64,000 nucleotides of DNA, taken from contig CP136063.1 of assembly GCA_032622095.1 (NCBI GenBank), positions 118,876,723-118,940,722 of the forward strand, given 5' to 3'. The notes beneath the pieces were generated by a model. It made no database searches and was not told the origin of the DNA. It saw nothing but the letters and a program-made list of their open reading frames with translations. Positions 43,501 through 59,600 of this stretch are shown one piece after another (position 1 is the stretch's first letter; each line of letters opens with the position of its first letter). The translations under genes were made by a program, and so were the position numbers. The DNA is from Siphonodentalium dalli (taxonomy: Eukaryota; Mollusca; Scaphopoda; Gadilida; Siphonodentaliidae).

Positions 43501-46500
43501 TATTCACAAGTTCGGGATGACCATACAACCACTATTTCGAACTGCGTGTGGTCCTTTTATTACACAACGGTGAATGTAGTCCAACTTCGATCCATATATT
43601 TGTCAATTAAGGGCGTATTCGCACTGTGAAATTTGCCCAAATGACACTAACAGTAATATTTCGACCTATCACGATATTCACAAGTTCGGGATGACCATAC
43701 AACCACTATTTCGAACTGCGTGTGGTACTTTTATTACACCACTGTCAATGTAGTCCATCTTCAACCCATGAATTTGTCAATTAAGGGCGTATCCGCACTG
43801 TAGAATTGGCACAAATGACTATTATTATCATATTTCGACCTATCACGATATTCACAAGTTCGGGATGACCCATATAACAATATTTCGAACTGCGTGTGGT
43901 CCTTTTATTACACAACGGTGAATGTAGTCCAACTTCGATCCATATATTTGTCAATTAAGGGCGTATTCGCACTGTGAAATTTGCCCAAATGACTATAACA
44001 GTAATATTTCGACCTATCACCATATTCACAAGTTCGGGATGACCCATACAACCAATATTTCGAACTGCGTGTGGTCCTTTTATTACACAACGGTGAATGT
44101 AGTCCAATTTCGATCCATATATTTGTCAATTAAGGGCGTATCCGCACTGTGAAATTTGCCCAAATGACTATAACAATAATATTTCGACCTATCACCATAT
44201 TCACAAGTTCGGGATGACCCATATAACCAATATTTCGAACTGCGTGTGGTCCTTTTATTACACAACGGTGAATGTAGTCCAACTTCGATCCATATAGTTG
44301 TCAATTAAGGGCGTATTCGCACTGTGAAATTTGCCCAAATGACTATAACAGTAATATTTCGACCTATCACCATATTCACAAGTTCGGGATGACCCATACA
44401 ACCAATATTTCGAACTGCGTGTGGTCCTTTTATTACACAACGGTGAATGTAGTCCAACTTCGATCCATATATTTGTCAATTAAGGGCGTATTCGCACTGT
44501 GAAATTTGCCCAAATGACTATAACAGTAATATTTCGACCTATCACGATATTCACAAGTTCGGGATGACCATACAACCACTATTTCGAACTGCGTGTGGTA
44601 CTTTTATTACACCACTGCCAATGTAGTCCATCTTCAACCCATGAATTTGTCAATTAAGGGCGTATCCGCACTGTAGAATTGGCACAAATTACTATTATTA
44701 TCATATTTCGACCTATCACGATATTCACAAGTTCGCGATGACCCATATAACAATATTTCGAACTGCGTGTGGTCCTTTTATTACACAACGGTGAATGTAG
44801 TCCAACTTCGATCCATATATTTGTCAATTAAGGGCGTATTCGCACTGTGAAATTTGCCCAAATGACTATAACAGTAATATTTCGACCTATCACGATATTC
44901 ACAAGTTCGGGATGACCCATACAACCAATATTTCTAACTGCGTGTGGTCCTTTTATTACACAACGGTGAATGTAGTCCAACTTCGATCCATATATTTGTC
45001 AATTAAGGGCGTATCCGCACTGTGAAATTTGCCCAAATGACTATAACAGTAATATTTCGACCTATCACCATATTCACAAGTTCGGGATGACCCATATAAC
45101 CAATATTTCGAACTGCGTGTGGTCCTTTTATTACACAACGGTGAATGTAGTCCAACTTCGATCCATATATTTGTCAATTAAGGGCGTATTCGCACTGTGA
45201 AATTTGCCCAAATGACTATAACAGTAATATTTCGACCTATCACGATATTCACAAGTTCGGGATGACCATACCACCACTATTTCGAACTGCGTGTGGTACT
45301 TTTATTACACCACTGTCAATGTAGTCCATCTTCAACCCATGAATTTGTCAATCAAGGGCGTATCCGCACTGTAGAATTGGTTCAAATGACTATAACTATA
45401 ATATTTTGACCTATCACGATATTCACAAGTTCGGGATGACCAATATAACCAATATTTCGAACTGCGTGTGGTCCTTTTATTACACAACAGTGAATGTAGT
45501 CCAACTTCGATCTATATATTTGTCGATTAAGGGCGTATCCGCACTGTGAAATTAGCCCAAATGACTATAACAGTAATATTTTGACATATCACGATATTCA
45601 CAAGTTCGGGATGACCATACAACCACTATTTCGAACTGCGTGTGGTACTTTTATTACACCACTGTCAATGTAGTCCATCTTCAACCCATGAATTTGTCAA
45701 TCAAGGGCGTATCCGCACTGTAGAATTGGCACAAATGACTATTATTATCATAGTTCGACCTATCACGATATTCACAAGTTCGGGATGACCCATATAACAA
45801 TATTTCGAACTGCGTGTGGTCCTTTTGTTACACAACGGTGAATGTAGTCCAACTTCGATCCATATATTTGTCAATTGAGGGCGTATTCGCACTGTGAAAT
45901 TTGCCCAAATGACTACAACAGTAATATTTCGACCTATCACCATATTCACAAGTTCGGGATGACCCATATAACCAATATTTCGAACTGCGTGTGGTCCTTT
46001 TATTACACAACGGTGAATGTAGTCCAACTTCGATCCATATATTTGTCAATTAAGGGCGTATTCGCACTGTGAAATTTGCCCAAATGACTATAACAGTAAT
46101 ATTTCGACCTATCACGATATTCACAAGTTCGGGATGACCATACAACCACTATTTCGAACTGCGTGTGGTACTTTTATTACACCACTGCCAATGTAGTCCA
46201 TCTTCAACCCATGAATTTGTCAATTAAGGGCGTATCCGCACTGTAGAATTGGCACAAATTACTATTATTATCATATTTCGACCTATCACGATATTCACAA
46301 GTTCGCGATGACCCATATAACAATATTTCGAACTGCGTGTGGTCCTTTTATTACACAACGGTGAATGTAGTCCAACTTCGATCCATATATTTGTCAATTA
46401 AGGGCGTATTCGCACTGTGAAATTTGCCCAAATGACTATAACAGTAATATTTCGACCTATCACGATATTCACAAGTTCGGGATGACCCATACAACCAATA

Positions 46501-49500
46501 TTTCTAACTGCGTGTGGTCCATTTATTACACAACGGTGAATGTAGTCCAACTTCGATCCATATATTTGTCAATTAAGGGCGTATCCGCACTGTGAAATTT
46601 GCCCAAATGACTATAACAGTAATATTTCGACCTATCACCATATTCACAAGTTCGGGATGACCCATATAACCAATATTTCGAACTGCGTGTGGTCCTTTTA
46701 TTACACAACGGTGAATGTAGTCCAACTTCGATCCATATATTTGTCAATTAAGGGCGTATTCGCACTGTGAAATTTGCCCAAATGACTATAACAGTAATAT
46801 TTCGACCTATCACGATATTCACAAGTTCGGGATGACCATACCACCACTATTTCGAACTGCGTGTGGTACTTTTATTACACCACTGTCAATGTAGTCCATC
46901 TTCAACCCATGAATTTGTCAATCAAGGGCGTATCCGCACTGTAGAATTGGTTCAAATGACTATAACTATAATATTTTGACCTATCACGATATTCACAAGT
47001 TCGGGATGACCAATATAACCAATATTTCGAACTGCGTGTGGTCCTTTTATTACACAACAGTGAATGTAGTCCAACTTCGATCTATATATTTGTCGATTAA
47101 GGGCGTATCCGCACTGTGAAATTAGCCCAAATGACTATAACAGTAATATTTTGACATATCACGATATTCACAAGTTCGGGATGACCATACAACCACTATT
47201 TCGAACTGCGTGTGGTACTTTTATTACACCACTGTCAATGTAGTCCATCTTCAACCCATGAATTTGTCAATCAAGGGCGTATCCGCACTGTAGAATTGGC
47301 ACAAATGACTATTATTATCATAGTTCGACCTATCACGATATTCACAAGTTCGGGATGACCCATATAACAATATTTCGAACTGCGTGTGGTCCTTTTGTTA
47401 CACAACGGTGAATGTAGTCCAACTTCGATCCATATATTTGTCAATTGAGGGCGTATTCGCACTGTGAAATTTGCCCAAATGACTACAACAGTAATATTTC
47501 GACCTATCACCATATTCACAAGTTCGGGATGACCCATATAACCAATATTTCGAACTGCGTGTGGTCCTTTTATTACACAACGGTGAATGTAGTCCAACTT
47601 CGATCTATATATTTGTCAATTAAGGGCGTATCCGCACTGTGAAATTAGCCCAAATGACTATAACAGTAATATTTTGACATATCACGATATTCACAAGTTC
47701 GGGATGACCATACAACCACTATTTCGAACTGCGTGTGGTACTTTTATTACACCACTGTCAATGTAGTCCATCTTCAACCCATGAATTTGTCAATTAATGG
47801 CGTATCCGCACTGTAGAATTGACACAAATGACTATTATTATCATATTTCGACCTATCACGATATTCACAAGTTCGGGATGACCCATGTAACAATATTTCG
47901 AACTGCGTGTGGTCCTTTTATTACACAACGGTGAATGTAGTCCAACTTCGATCCATATATTTGTCAATTAAGGGCGTATTCGCACTGTGAAATTTGCCCA
48001 AATGACTATAACAGTAATATTTCGACCTATCACGATATTCACAAGTTCGGGATGACCCATACAACCAATATTTCTAACTGCGTGTGGTCCATTTATTACA
48101 CAACGGTGAATGTAGTCCAACTTCGATCCATATATTTGTCAATTAAGGGCGTATCCGCACTGTGAAATTTGCCCAAATGACTATAACAGTAATATTTCGA
48201 CCTATCACCATATTCACAAGTTCGGGATGACCCATATAACCAATATTTCGAACTGCGTGTGGTCCTTTTATTACACAACGGTGAATGTAGTCCAACTTCG
48301 ATCCATATATTTGTCAATTAAGGGCGTATTCGCACTGTGAAATTTGCCCAAATGACTATAACAGTAATATTTCGACCTATCACGATATTCACAAGTTCGG
48401 GATGACCATACCACCACTATTTCGAACTGCGTGTGGTACTTTTATTACACCACTGTCAATGTAGTCCATCTTCAACCCATGAATTTGTCAATCAAGGGCG
48501 TATCCGCACTGTAGAATTGGTTCAAATGACTATAACTATAATATTTTGACCTATCACGATATTCACAAGTTCGGGATGACCAATATAACCAATATTTCGA
48601 ACTGCGTGTGGTCCTTTTATTACACAACAGTGAATGTAGTCCAACTTCGATCTATATATTTGTCGATTAAGGGCGTATCCGCACTGTGAAATTAGCCCAA
48701 ATGACTATAACAGTAATATTTTGACATATCACGATATTCACAAGTTCGGGATGACCATACAACCACTATTTCGAACTGCGTGTGGTACTTTTATTACACC
48801 ACTGTCAATGTAGTCCATCTTCAACCCATGAATTTGTCAATCAAGGGCGTATCCGCACTGTAGAATTGGCACAAATGACTATTATTATCATAGTTCGACC
48901 TATCACGATATTCACAAGTTCGGGATGACCCATATAACAATATTTCGAACTGCGTGTGGTCCTTTTGTTACACAACGGTGAATGTAGTCCAACTTCGATC
49001 CATATATTTGTCAATTGAGGGCGTATTCGCACTGTGAAATTTGCCCAAATGACTACAACAGTAATATTTCGACCTATCACCATATTCACAAGTTCGGGAT
49101 GACCCATATAACCAATATTTCGAACTGCGTGTGGTCCTTTTATTACACAACGGTGAATGTAGTCCAACTTCGATCTATATATTTGTCAATTAAGGGCGTA
49201 TCCGCACTGTGAAATTAGCCCAAATGACTATAACAGTAATATTTTGACATATCACGATATTCACAAGTTCGGGATGACCATACAACCACTATTTCGAACT
49301 GCGTGTGGTACTTTTATTACACCACTGTCAATGTAGTCCATCTTCAACCCATGAATTTGTCAATTAATGGCGTATCCGCACTGTAGAATTGACACAAATG
49401 ACTATTATTATCATATTTCGACCTATCACGATATTCACAAGTTCGGGATGACCCATGTAACAATATTTCGAACTGCGTGTGGTCCTTTTATTACACAACG

Positions 49501-52500
49501 GTGAATGTAGTCCAACTTCGATCCATTTATTTGTCAATTAAGGGCGTATTGGCACTGTGAAATTTGCCCAAATGACTATAACAGTAATATTTCGACCTAT
49601 CACCATATTCACAAGTTCGGGATGACCCATACAACCAATATTTCGAACTGCGTGTGGTCCTTTTATTACACAACGGTGAATGTAGTCCAACTTCGATCCA
49701 TATATTTGTCAATTAAGGGCGTATTCGCACTGTGAAATTTGCCCAAATGACTATAACAGTAATATTTCGACCTATCACGATATTCACAAGTTCGGGATGA
49801 CCTTACAACCACTATTTCGAACTGCGTGTGGTACTTTTATTACACAACGGTGAATGTTGTCCAACTTCGATCCATATAGTTGTCAATTAAGGGCGTATTC
49901 GCACTGTGAAATTTGCCCAAATGACTATAACAGTAATATTTCGACCTATCACCATATTCACAAGTTCGGGATGACCCATACAACTAATATTTCGAACTGC
50001 GTGTGGTCCTTTTATTACACAACGGTGAATGTAGTCCAACTTCGATCCATATATTTGTCAATTAAGGGCGTATTCGCACTGTGAAATTTGCCCAAATGAC
50101 TATAACAGTAATATTTCGACCTATCACGATATTCACAAGTTCGGGATGACCATACAACCACTATTTCGAACTGCGTGTGGTACTTTTATTACACCACTGC
50201 CAATGTAGTCCATCTTCAACCCATGAATTTGTCAATTAAGGGCGTATCCGCACTGTAGAATTGGCACAAATTACTATTATTATCATATTTCGACCTATCA
50301 CGATATTCACAAGTTCGCGATGACCCATATAACAATATTTCGAACTGCGTGTGGTCCTTTTATTACACAACGGTGAATGTAGTCCAACTTCGATCTATAT
50401 ATTTGTCAATTAAGGGCGTATTCGCACTGTGAAATTTGCCCAAATGACTATAACAGTAATATTTCGACCTATCACGATATTCACAAGTTCGGGATGACCC
50501 ATACAACCAATATTTCGAACTGCGTGTGGTCCTTTTATTACACAACGGTGAATGTAGTCCAACTTCGATCCATATATTTGTCAATTAAGGGCGTATCCGC
50601 ACTGTGAAATTTGCCCAAATGACTATAACAGTAATATTTCGACCTATCACGATATTCACAAGTTCGGGATGACCATACCACCACTATTTCGAACTGCGTG
50701 TGGTACTTTTATTACACCACTGTCAATGTAGTCCATCTTCAACCCATGAATTTGTCAATCAAGGGCGTATCCGCACTGTAGAATTGGTTCAAATGACTAT
50801 AACTATAATATTTTGACCTATCACCATATTCACAAGTTCGGGATATAACCAATATTTCGAACTGCGTGTGGTCCTTTTATTACACAACGGTGAATGTAGT
50901 CCAACTTCGATCTATATATTTGTCGATTAAGGGCGTATCCGCACTGTGAAATTAGCCCAAATGACTATAACAGTAATATTTTGACATATCACGATATTCA
51001 CAAGTTCGGGATGACCATACAACCACTATTTCGAACTGCATGTGGTACTTTTATTACACCACTGTCAATGTAGTCCATCTTCAACCCATGAATTTGTCAA
51101 TCAAGGGCGTATCCGCACTGTAGAATTGGCACAAATGACTATTATTATCATAGGTCGACCTATCACGATATTCACAAGTTCGGGATGACCCATATAACAA
51201 TATTTCGAACTGCGTGTGGTCCTTTTGTTACACAACGGTGAATGTAGTCCAACTTCGATCCTTATATTTGTCAATTAAGGGCGTATTCGCACTGTGAAAT
51301 TTGCCCAAATGACTACAACAGTAATATTTCGACCTATCACCATATTCACAAGTTCGGGATGACCCATATAACCAATATTTCGAACTGCGTGTGGTCCTTT
51401 TATTACACAACGGTGAATGTAGTCCAACTTCGATCTATATATTTGTCAATTAAGGGCGTATCCGCACTGTGAAATTAGCCCAAATGACTATAACAGTAAT
51501 ATTTTGACATATCACGATATTCACAAGTTCGGGATGACCATACAACCACGATTTCGAACTGCGTGTGGTACTTTTATTACACCACTGTCAATGTAGTCCA
51601 TCTTCAACCCATGAATTTGTCAATTAAGGGCGTATCCGCACTGTAGAATTGACACAAATGACTATTATTATCATATTTCGACCTATCACGATATTCACAA
51701 GTTCGGGATGACCCATGTAACAATATTTCGAACTGCGTGTGGTCCTTTTATTACACAACGGTGAATGTAGTCCAACTTCGATCCATTTATTTGTCAATTA
51801 AGGGCGTATTGGCACTGTGAAATTTGCCCAAATGACTATAACAGTAATATTTCGACCTATCACCATATTCACAAGTTCGGGATGACCCATACAACCAATA
51901 TTTCGAACTGCGTGTGGTCCTTTTATTACACAACGGTGAATGTAGTCCAACTTCGATCCATATATTTGTCAATTAAGGGCGTATTCGCACTGTGAAATTT
52001 GCTCAAATGACTATAACAGTAATATTTCGACCTATCACGATATTCACAAGTTCGGGATGACATTACAACCACTATTTCGAACTGCGTGTGGTACTTTTAT
52101 TACACAACGGTGAATGTAGTCCAACTTCGATCCATATATTTGTCAATTAAGGGCGTATTGGCACTGTGAAATTTGCCCAAATGACTATAACATTAATATT
52201 TCGACCTATCACCATATTCACAAGTTCGGGATGACCAATATAACCAATATTTCGAACTGCGTGTGGTCCTTTTGTTACACAACGGTGAATGTAGTCCAAC
52301 TTCGATCTATATATTTGTCAATTAAGGGCGTATCCGCACTGTGAAATTTGCCCAAATGACTATAACAGTAATATTTTGACATATCACGATATTCACAAGT
52401 TCGGGATGCCCATACAACCACTATTTCGAACTGCGTGTGGTACTTTTATTTCACCACTGTCAATGTAGTCCATCTTCAACCCATGAATTTGTCAATTAAG

Positions 52501-53698
52501 GGCGTATCCGCACTGTAGAATTGGCACAAATAACTATTATTATCATATTTCGACCTATCACGATATTCACAAGTTCGGGATGACCCATGTAACAATATTT
52601 CGAACTGCGTGTGGTCCTTTTATTACACAACGGTGAATGTAGTCCAACTTCGATCCATATATTTGTCAATTAAGGGCGTATTCGCACTGTGAAATTTGCC
52701 CAAATGACTATAACAGTAATATTTCGACCTATCACGATATTCACAAGTTCGGGATGACCATACAACCACTATTTCGAACTGCATGTGGTACTTTTATTAC
52801 ACCACTGCCAATGTAGTCCATCTTCAACCCATGAATTTGTCAATTAAGGGCGTATCCGCACTGTAGAATTGGCACAAATTACTATTATTATCATATTTCG
52901 ACCTATCACGATATTCACAAGTTCGCGATGACCCATATAACAATATTTCGAACTGCGAGTGGTCCTTTTATTACACAACGGTGAATGTAGTCCAACTTCG
53001 ATCCATATATTTGTCAATTAAGGGCGTATTCGCACTGTGAAATTTGCCCAAATGACTATAACAGTAATATTTCGACCTATCACGATATTAACAAATTCGG
53101 GATGACCCATATAACCACTATTTCGAACTGCGTGTGGTACTTTTATTACACAACTGTCAATGTAGTCCATCTTCGACCCACGAATTTGTAAATTAAGGGC
53201 GCATCCGCACTGTGGGATTGGTTCAAATGACTATAACTATAATATTGTGACCTATCACGATATTCACAAGTTCGGAATGACCAATATAACCAATATTTCG
53301 TACTGCGTGTGGTCCTTTTATTACACAACGGTGAATGTAGTCCAACGTCGATCTATATATTTGTCAAATAAAGGCGTATCCGCACTGTGAAATTTGCCCA
53401 AATGACTATAACAGTAATTTTGCGACATATCACGATATTCACAAGTTCGGCATGACCAATATAACCACTATTTCGAACTGCGTGTGGTACTTTTATTACA
53501 CAACGGTGAATGTAGTCCAACTTCGATCCATATATTTGTCAATTAAGGGCGTATTCGCACTGTGAAATTTGCCCAAATGACTATAACAGTAATATTTCGA
53601 CCTGTCACCATATTCACAAGTTCGGGGTGATCAATATAACCAATATTTCGAACTGCGTGTGGTCCTTTTATTACACAACGGTGCATGTAGTCCAATTT
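40538..53698 (-). repeat. satellite 1, left arm, 174-175-bp monomers with higher-order repeats
   Basis: About 75 head-to-tail monomers. Type A units carry ggtccttttattacacaacg, type B units ggtacttttattacaccact plus attattatcat; B units recur every few A units. Nearly identical blocks repeat at 2617 bp (for example 41291/43908, 42339/44956, 43211/45828) and 1570 bp (44956/46526/48096, 45701/47271/48841), equal to 15 and 9 monomers. Units near 53100-53700 are more diverged. Chance ORFs of 60-108 codons recur because few stops fall in one frame; they are not genes. Confidence 0.97.
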
Positions 53699-56600
53699 GA
53701 CAGTGATGTAATAAAAGTACCACACGTAGTTCGAAATCCAGGATATATTGGTCATCCGAACTTGTGAATAACTTGATAGGTCAAAATATTACTGTTATAG
53801 TCATTTGGGCAAATTTCACAGTGCGGATACGCCCTTAATTGACAAATATGTAGATCGAAGTTGGACTACATTCACCGTTGTGTAACAAAAGGAACACACG
53901 CAGTTCGAAATATTGGTTATATGGGTCACCCCGAATTTATGAATATCGTGATAGGTCAAAATATTACTGTTATAGTCATTTGGGCAAATTTCACAGTGCG
54001 GATACGCCCTTAATTGACAAATATGGATCGAAGTTGGACTACATTCACCGTTGGGTAATAAAAGGACCACACGCAGTTCGAAATATTGGTTGTATGGGTC
54101 ATCCCGAACTTGTGAATATGGTGATAGGTCGAAATATTACTGTTATAGTCATTTGGGCAAATTTCACAGTGCGGATACGACCTTAATTGACAAATATATG
54201 GATCGAAGTTGCACTACATTCACCGTTGTGTAATAAAAGGACCACATGCAGTTCGAAATATTGTTATATGGGTCATCCCGAACTTGTGAATATCGTGATA
54301 GGTCGAACTATGATAATAATAGTCATTTGTGCCAATTCTACAGTGCGGATACGCCTTTAACTGACAAATTCATGGGTTGAAGATGGACTACATTGACAGT
54401 GGTGTGATAAAAGTACCACACGCAGTTCGAAATAGTGGTTGTATGGTCATCCCGAACTTGTGAATATCGTGATAGGTCGAAATATTACTGTTATAGTCAT
54501 TTGGGCTAATTTCACAGTGCGGATACGCCCTTAATTGACAAATATATAGATCGAAGTTGGACTACATTAACCGTTGTGTAATAAAAGGACCACACGCAGT
54601 TCGAAATATTGGTTATATGGGTCATCCCGAACTTGTGAATATGGTGATAGGTCGAAATATTACTGTTATAGTCATTTGGGCAAATTTCACAGTGCGGATA
54701 CGCCCTTAATCGACAAATATATGGATCGAAGTTGGACTACATTCACCGTTGTGTAATAAAAGGACCACACGCAGTTCGAAATATTGGTTGTATGGGTCAT
54801 CCCGAACTTGTGAATATCGTGATATGTCAAAATATTACTGTTATAGTCATTTGGGCTAATTTCACAGTGCGGATACGCCCTTAATCGACAAATATATAGA
54901 TCGAAGTTGGACTACATTCACCGTTGTGTAATAAAAGGACCACACGCAGTTCGAAATATTGGTTATATTGGTCATCCCGAACTTGTGAATATCGTGATAG
55001 GTCAAAATATTATAGTTATAGTCATTTGAACCAATTCTACAGTGCGGATACGCCCTTGATTGACAAATTCATGGGTTGAAGATGGACTACATTGACAGTG
55101 GTGTAATAAAAGTACCACACGCAGTTCAAATAGTGGTTGTATGGTCATCCCGAACTTGTGAATATCGTGATATGTCGAAATATTACTGTTATAGTCATTT
55201 GGGCAATTTTCACAGTGCGAATACGACCTTAATTGACAAATATATTGATCGAAGTTGGACTACATTCACCGTTGTGTAATAAAAGGACCACACGCAGTTC
55301 GAAATATTGGTTATATGGGTCATCCCGAACTTGTGAATATGGTGATAGGTCGAAATATTACTGTTATAGTCATTTGGGCAAATTTCACAGTGCGGATACG
55401 CCCTTAATTGACAAATATATTGATCGAAGTTGGACTACATTCACCGTTGTGTAATAAAAGGACCACACGCAGTTCGAAATATTGGTTGTATGGGTCATCC
55501 CGAACTTGTGAATATGGTGATAGGTCGAAATATTACTGTTATAGTCATTTGGGCAAATTTCACAGTGCGAATACGCCCTTAATTGACAAATATATGGATC
55601 GAAGTTGGACTACATTCACCGTTGTGTAATAAAAGGACCACACGCAGTTCGAAATATTGGTTACATTGGTCATCCCGAACTTGTAAATATCGTGATAGGT
55701 CAAAATATTATAGTTATAGTCATTTGAACAAATTCTACAGTGCGGATACGCCCTTGATTGACAAATTCATGGGTTGAAGATGGACTACATGGACAGTGGT
55801 GTAATAAAAGTACCACACGCAGTTCGAAATAGTGGTTGTATGGTCATCCCGAACTTGTGAATATCGTGATATGTCGAAATATTACTGTTATAGTCATTTG
55901 GGCAAATTTCACAGTGCGGATACGCCCTTAATTGACAAATATATAGATCGAAGTTGGACTACATTCACCGTTGTGTAACAAAAGGACCACAAGCAGTTCG
56001 AAATATTGGTTATATGGGTCACCCCGAATTTATGAATATCGTGATAGGTCGAAATATTACTGTTATAGTCATTTGGGCAAATTTCACAGTGCGGATACGC
56101 CCTTAATTGACAAATATACGGATCGAAGTTGGACTACATTCACCGTTGGGTAATAAAAGGACCACACGCAGTTCGAAATATTGGTTGTATGGGTCATCCC
56201 GAACTTGTGAATATGGTGATAGGTCAAAATATTACTGTTATAGTCATTTGGGCAAATTTCACAGTGCGGATACGACCTTAATTGACAAATATATGGATCG
56301 AAGTTGGACTACATTCACCGTTGTGTAATAAAAGGACCACATGCAGTTCGAAATATTGTTATATGGGTCATCCCGAACTTGTGAATATCGTGATAGGTCG
56401 AAATATGATAATAATAGTCATTTGTGCCAATTCTACAGTGCGGATACGCCTTTAAATGACAAATTCATGGGTTGAAGATGGACTACATTGATAGTGGTGT
56501 GATAAAAGTACCACACGCAGTTCGAAATAGTGGTTGTATGGTCATCCCGAACTTGTGAATATCGTGATATGTCGAAATATTACTGTTATAGTCATTTGGG

Positions 56601-59600
56601 CTAATTTCACAGTGCGGATACGCCTTTAATAGACAAATATATAGATCGAAGTTGGACTACATTCACCGTTGTGTAATAAAAGGACCACACGCAGTTCGAA
56701 ATATTGGTTATATGGGTCATCCCGAACTTGTGAATATGGTGATAGGTCGAAATATTACTGTTATAGTCATTTGGGCAAATTTCACAGTGCGGATACGCCC
56801 TTAATTGACAAATATATGGATCGAAGTTGGACTACATTCACCGTTGTGTAACAAAAGGACCACACGCAGTTCGAAATGTTGGTTATATGGGTCATCCCGA
56901 ACTTGTGAATATGGTGATATGTCGAAATATTACTGTTGTAGTCATTTGGGCAAATTTCACAGAGCGAATACGCCCTAAATTGACAAATATATGGATCGAA
57001 GTTGGACTACATTCACCGTTGTGTAACAAAAGGACCACACGCAGTTCGAAATATTGTTGTATGGGTCATCCCGAACTTGTGAATATCGTGATAGGTCGAA
57101 ATATGATAATAATAGTCATTTGTGCCAATTCTACAGTGCGGATACGCCCTTGATTGACAAATTCATGGGTTGAAGATGGACTACATTGACAGTGGTGTAA
57201 TAAAAGTACCACACGCAGTTCGTAATAGTGGTTGTATGGTCATCCCGAACTTGTGAATATCGTGATATGTCAAAATATTACTGTTATAGTCATTTGGGCT
57301 AATTTCACAGTGCGGATACGCCCTTAATCGACAAATATATAGATCGAAGTTGGACTACATTCACCGTTGTGTAATAAAAGGACCACACGCAGTTCGAAAT
57401 ATTGGTTATATTGGTCATCCCGAACTTTTGAATATCGTGATAGGTCAAAATATTATAGTTATAGTCATTTGAACCAATTCTACAGTGCGGATACGCCCTT
57501 GATTGACAAATTCATGGGTTGAAGATGGACTACATTGACAGTGGTGTAATAAAAGTACCACACGCAGTTCGAAATAGTGGTTGTATGGTCATCCCGAACT
57601 TGTGAATATCGTGATATGTCGAAATATTACTGTTATAGTCATTTGGGCAAATTTCACAGTGCGAATACGCCCTTAATTGACAAATATATGGATCGAAGTT
57701 GGACTACATTCACCGTTGTGTAATAAAAGGACCACACGCCGTTCGAAATATTGGTTATATGGGTCATCCCGAACTTGTGAATATGGTGATAGGTCGAAAT
57801 ATTACTGTTATAGTCATTTGGGCAAATTTCACAGTGCGGATACGCCCTTAATTGACAAATATATGGATCGAAGTTGGACTACATTCACCGTTGTGTAACA
57901 AAAGGACCACACGCAGTTCGAAATATTGTTATATGGGTCATCCCGAACTTGTGAATATCGTGATAGGTCGAAATATGATAATAATAGTCATTTGTGCCAA
58001 TTCTACAGTGCGGATACGCCCTTGATTGACAAATTCATGGGTTGAAGATGGACTACATTGACAGTGGTGTAATAAAAGTACCACACGCAGTTCGTAATAG
58101 TGGTTGTATGGTCATCCCGAACTTGTGAATATCGTGATATGTCAAAATATTACTGTTATAGTCATTTGGGCTAATTTCACAGTGCGGATACGCCCTTAAT
58201 CGACAAATATATAGATCGAAGTTGGACTACATTCACCGTTGTGTAATAAAAGGACCACACGCAGTTCGAAATATTGGTTATATTGGTCATCCCGAACTTG
58301 TGAATATCGTGATAGGTCAAAATATTATAGTTATAGTCATTTGAACCAATTCTACAGTGCGGATACGCCCTTGATTGACAAATTCATGGGTTGAAGATGG
58401 ACTACATTGACAGTGGTGTAATAAAAGTACCACACGTAGTTCGAAATAGTGGTTGTATGGTCATCCCGAACTTGTGAATATCGTGATATGTCGAAATATT
58501 ACTGTTATAGTCATTTGGGCAAATTTCACAGTGCGAATACGCCCTTAATTGACAAATATATGGATCGAAGTTGGACTACATTCACCGTTGTGTAATAAAA
58601 GGACCACACGCCGTTCGAAATATTGGTTATATGGGTCATCCCGAACTTGTGAATATGGTGATAGGTCGAAATATTACTGTTATAGTCATTTGGGCAAATT
58701 TCACAGTGCGGATACGCCCTTAATTGACAAATATATGGATCGAAGTTGGACTACATTCACCGTTGTGTAACAAAAGGACCACACGCAGTTCGAAATATTG
58801 TTATATGGGTCATCCCGAACTTGTGAATATCGTGATAGGTCGAAATATGATAATAATAGTCATTTGTGCCAATTCTACAGTGCGGATACGCCCTTGATTG
58901 ACAAATTCATGGGTTGAAGATGGACTACATTGACAGTGGTGTAATAAAAGTACCACACGCAGTTCGTAATAGTGGTTGTATGGTCATCCCGAACTTGTGA
59001 ATATCGTGATATGTCAAAATATTACTGTTATAGTCATTTGGGCTAATTTCACAGTGCGGATACGCCCTTAATCGACAAATATATAGATCGAAGTTGGACT
59101 ACATTCACCGTTGTGTAATAAAAGGACCACACGCAGTTCGAAATATTGGTTATATTGGTCATCCCGAACTTGTGAATATCGTGATAGGTCAAAATATTAT
59201 AGTTATAGTCATTTGAACCAATTCTACAGTGCGGATACGCCCTTGATTGACAAATTCATGGGTTGAAGATGGACTACATTGACAGTGGTGTAATAAAAGT
59301 ACCACACGTAGTTCGAAATAGTGGTTGTATGGTCATCCCGAACTTGTGAATATCGTGATATGTCGAAATATTACTGTTATAGTCATTTGGGCAAATTTCA
59401 CAGTGCGAATACGCCCTTAATTGACAAATATATGGATCGAAGTTGGACTACATTCACCGTTGTGTAATAAAAGGACCACACGCAGTTCGAAATATTGGTT
59501 GTATGGGTCATCCCGAACTTGTGAATATGGTGATAGGTCGAAATATTACTGTTATAGTCATTTGGGCAAATTTCACAGTGCGAATACGCCCTTAATTGAC

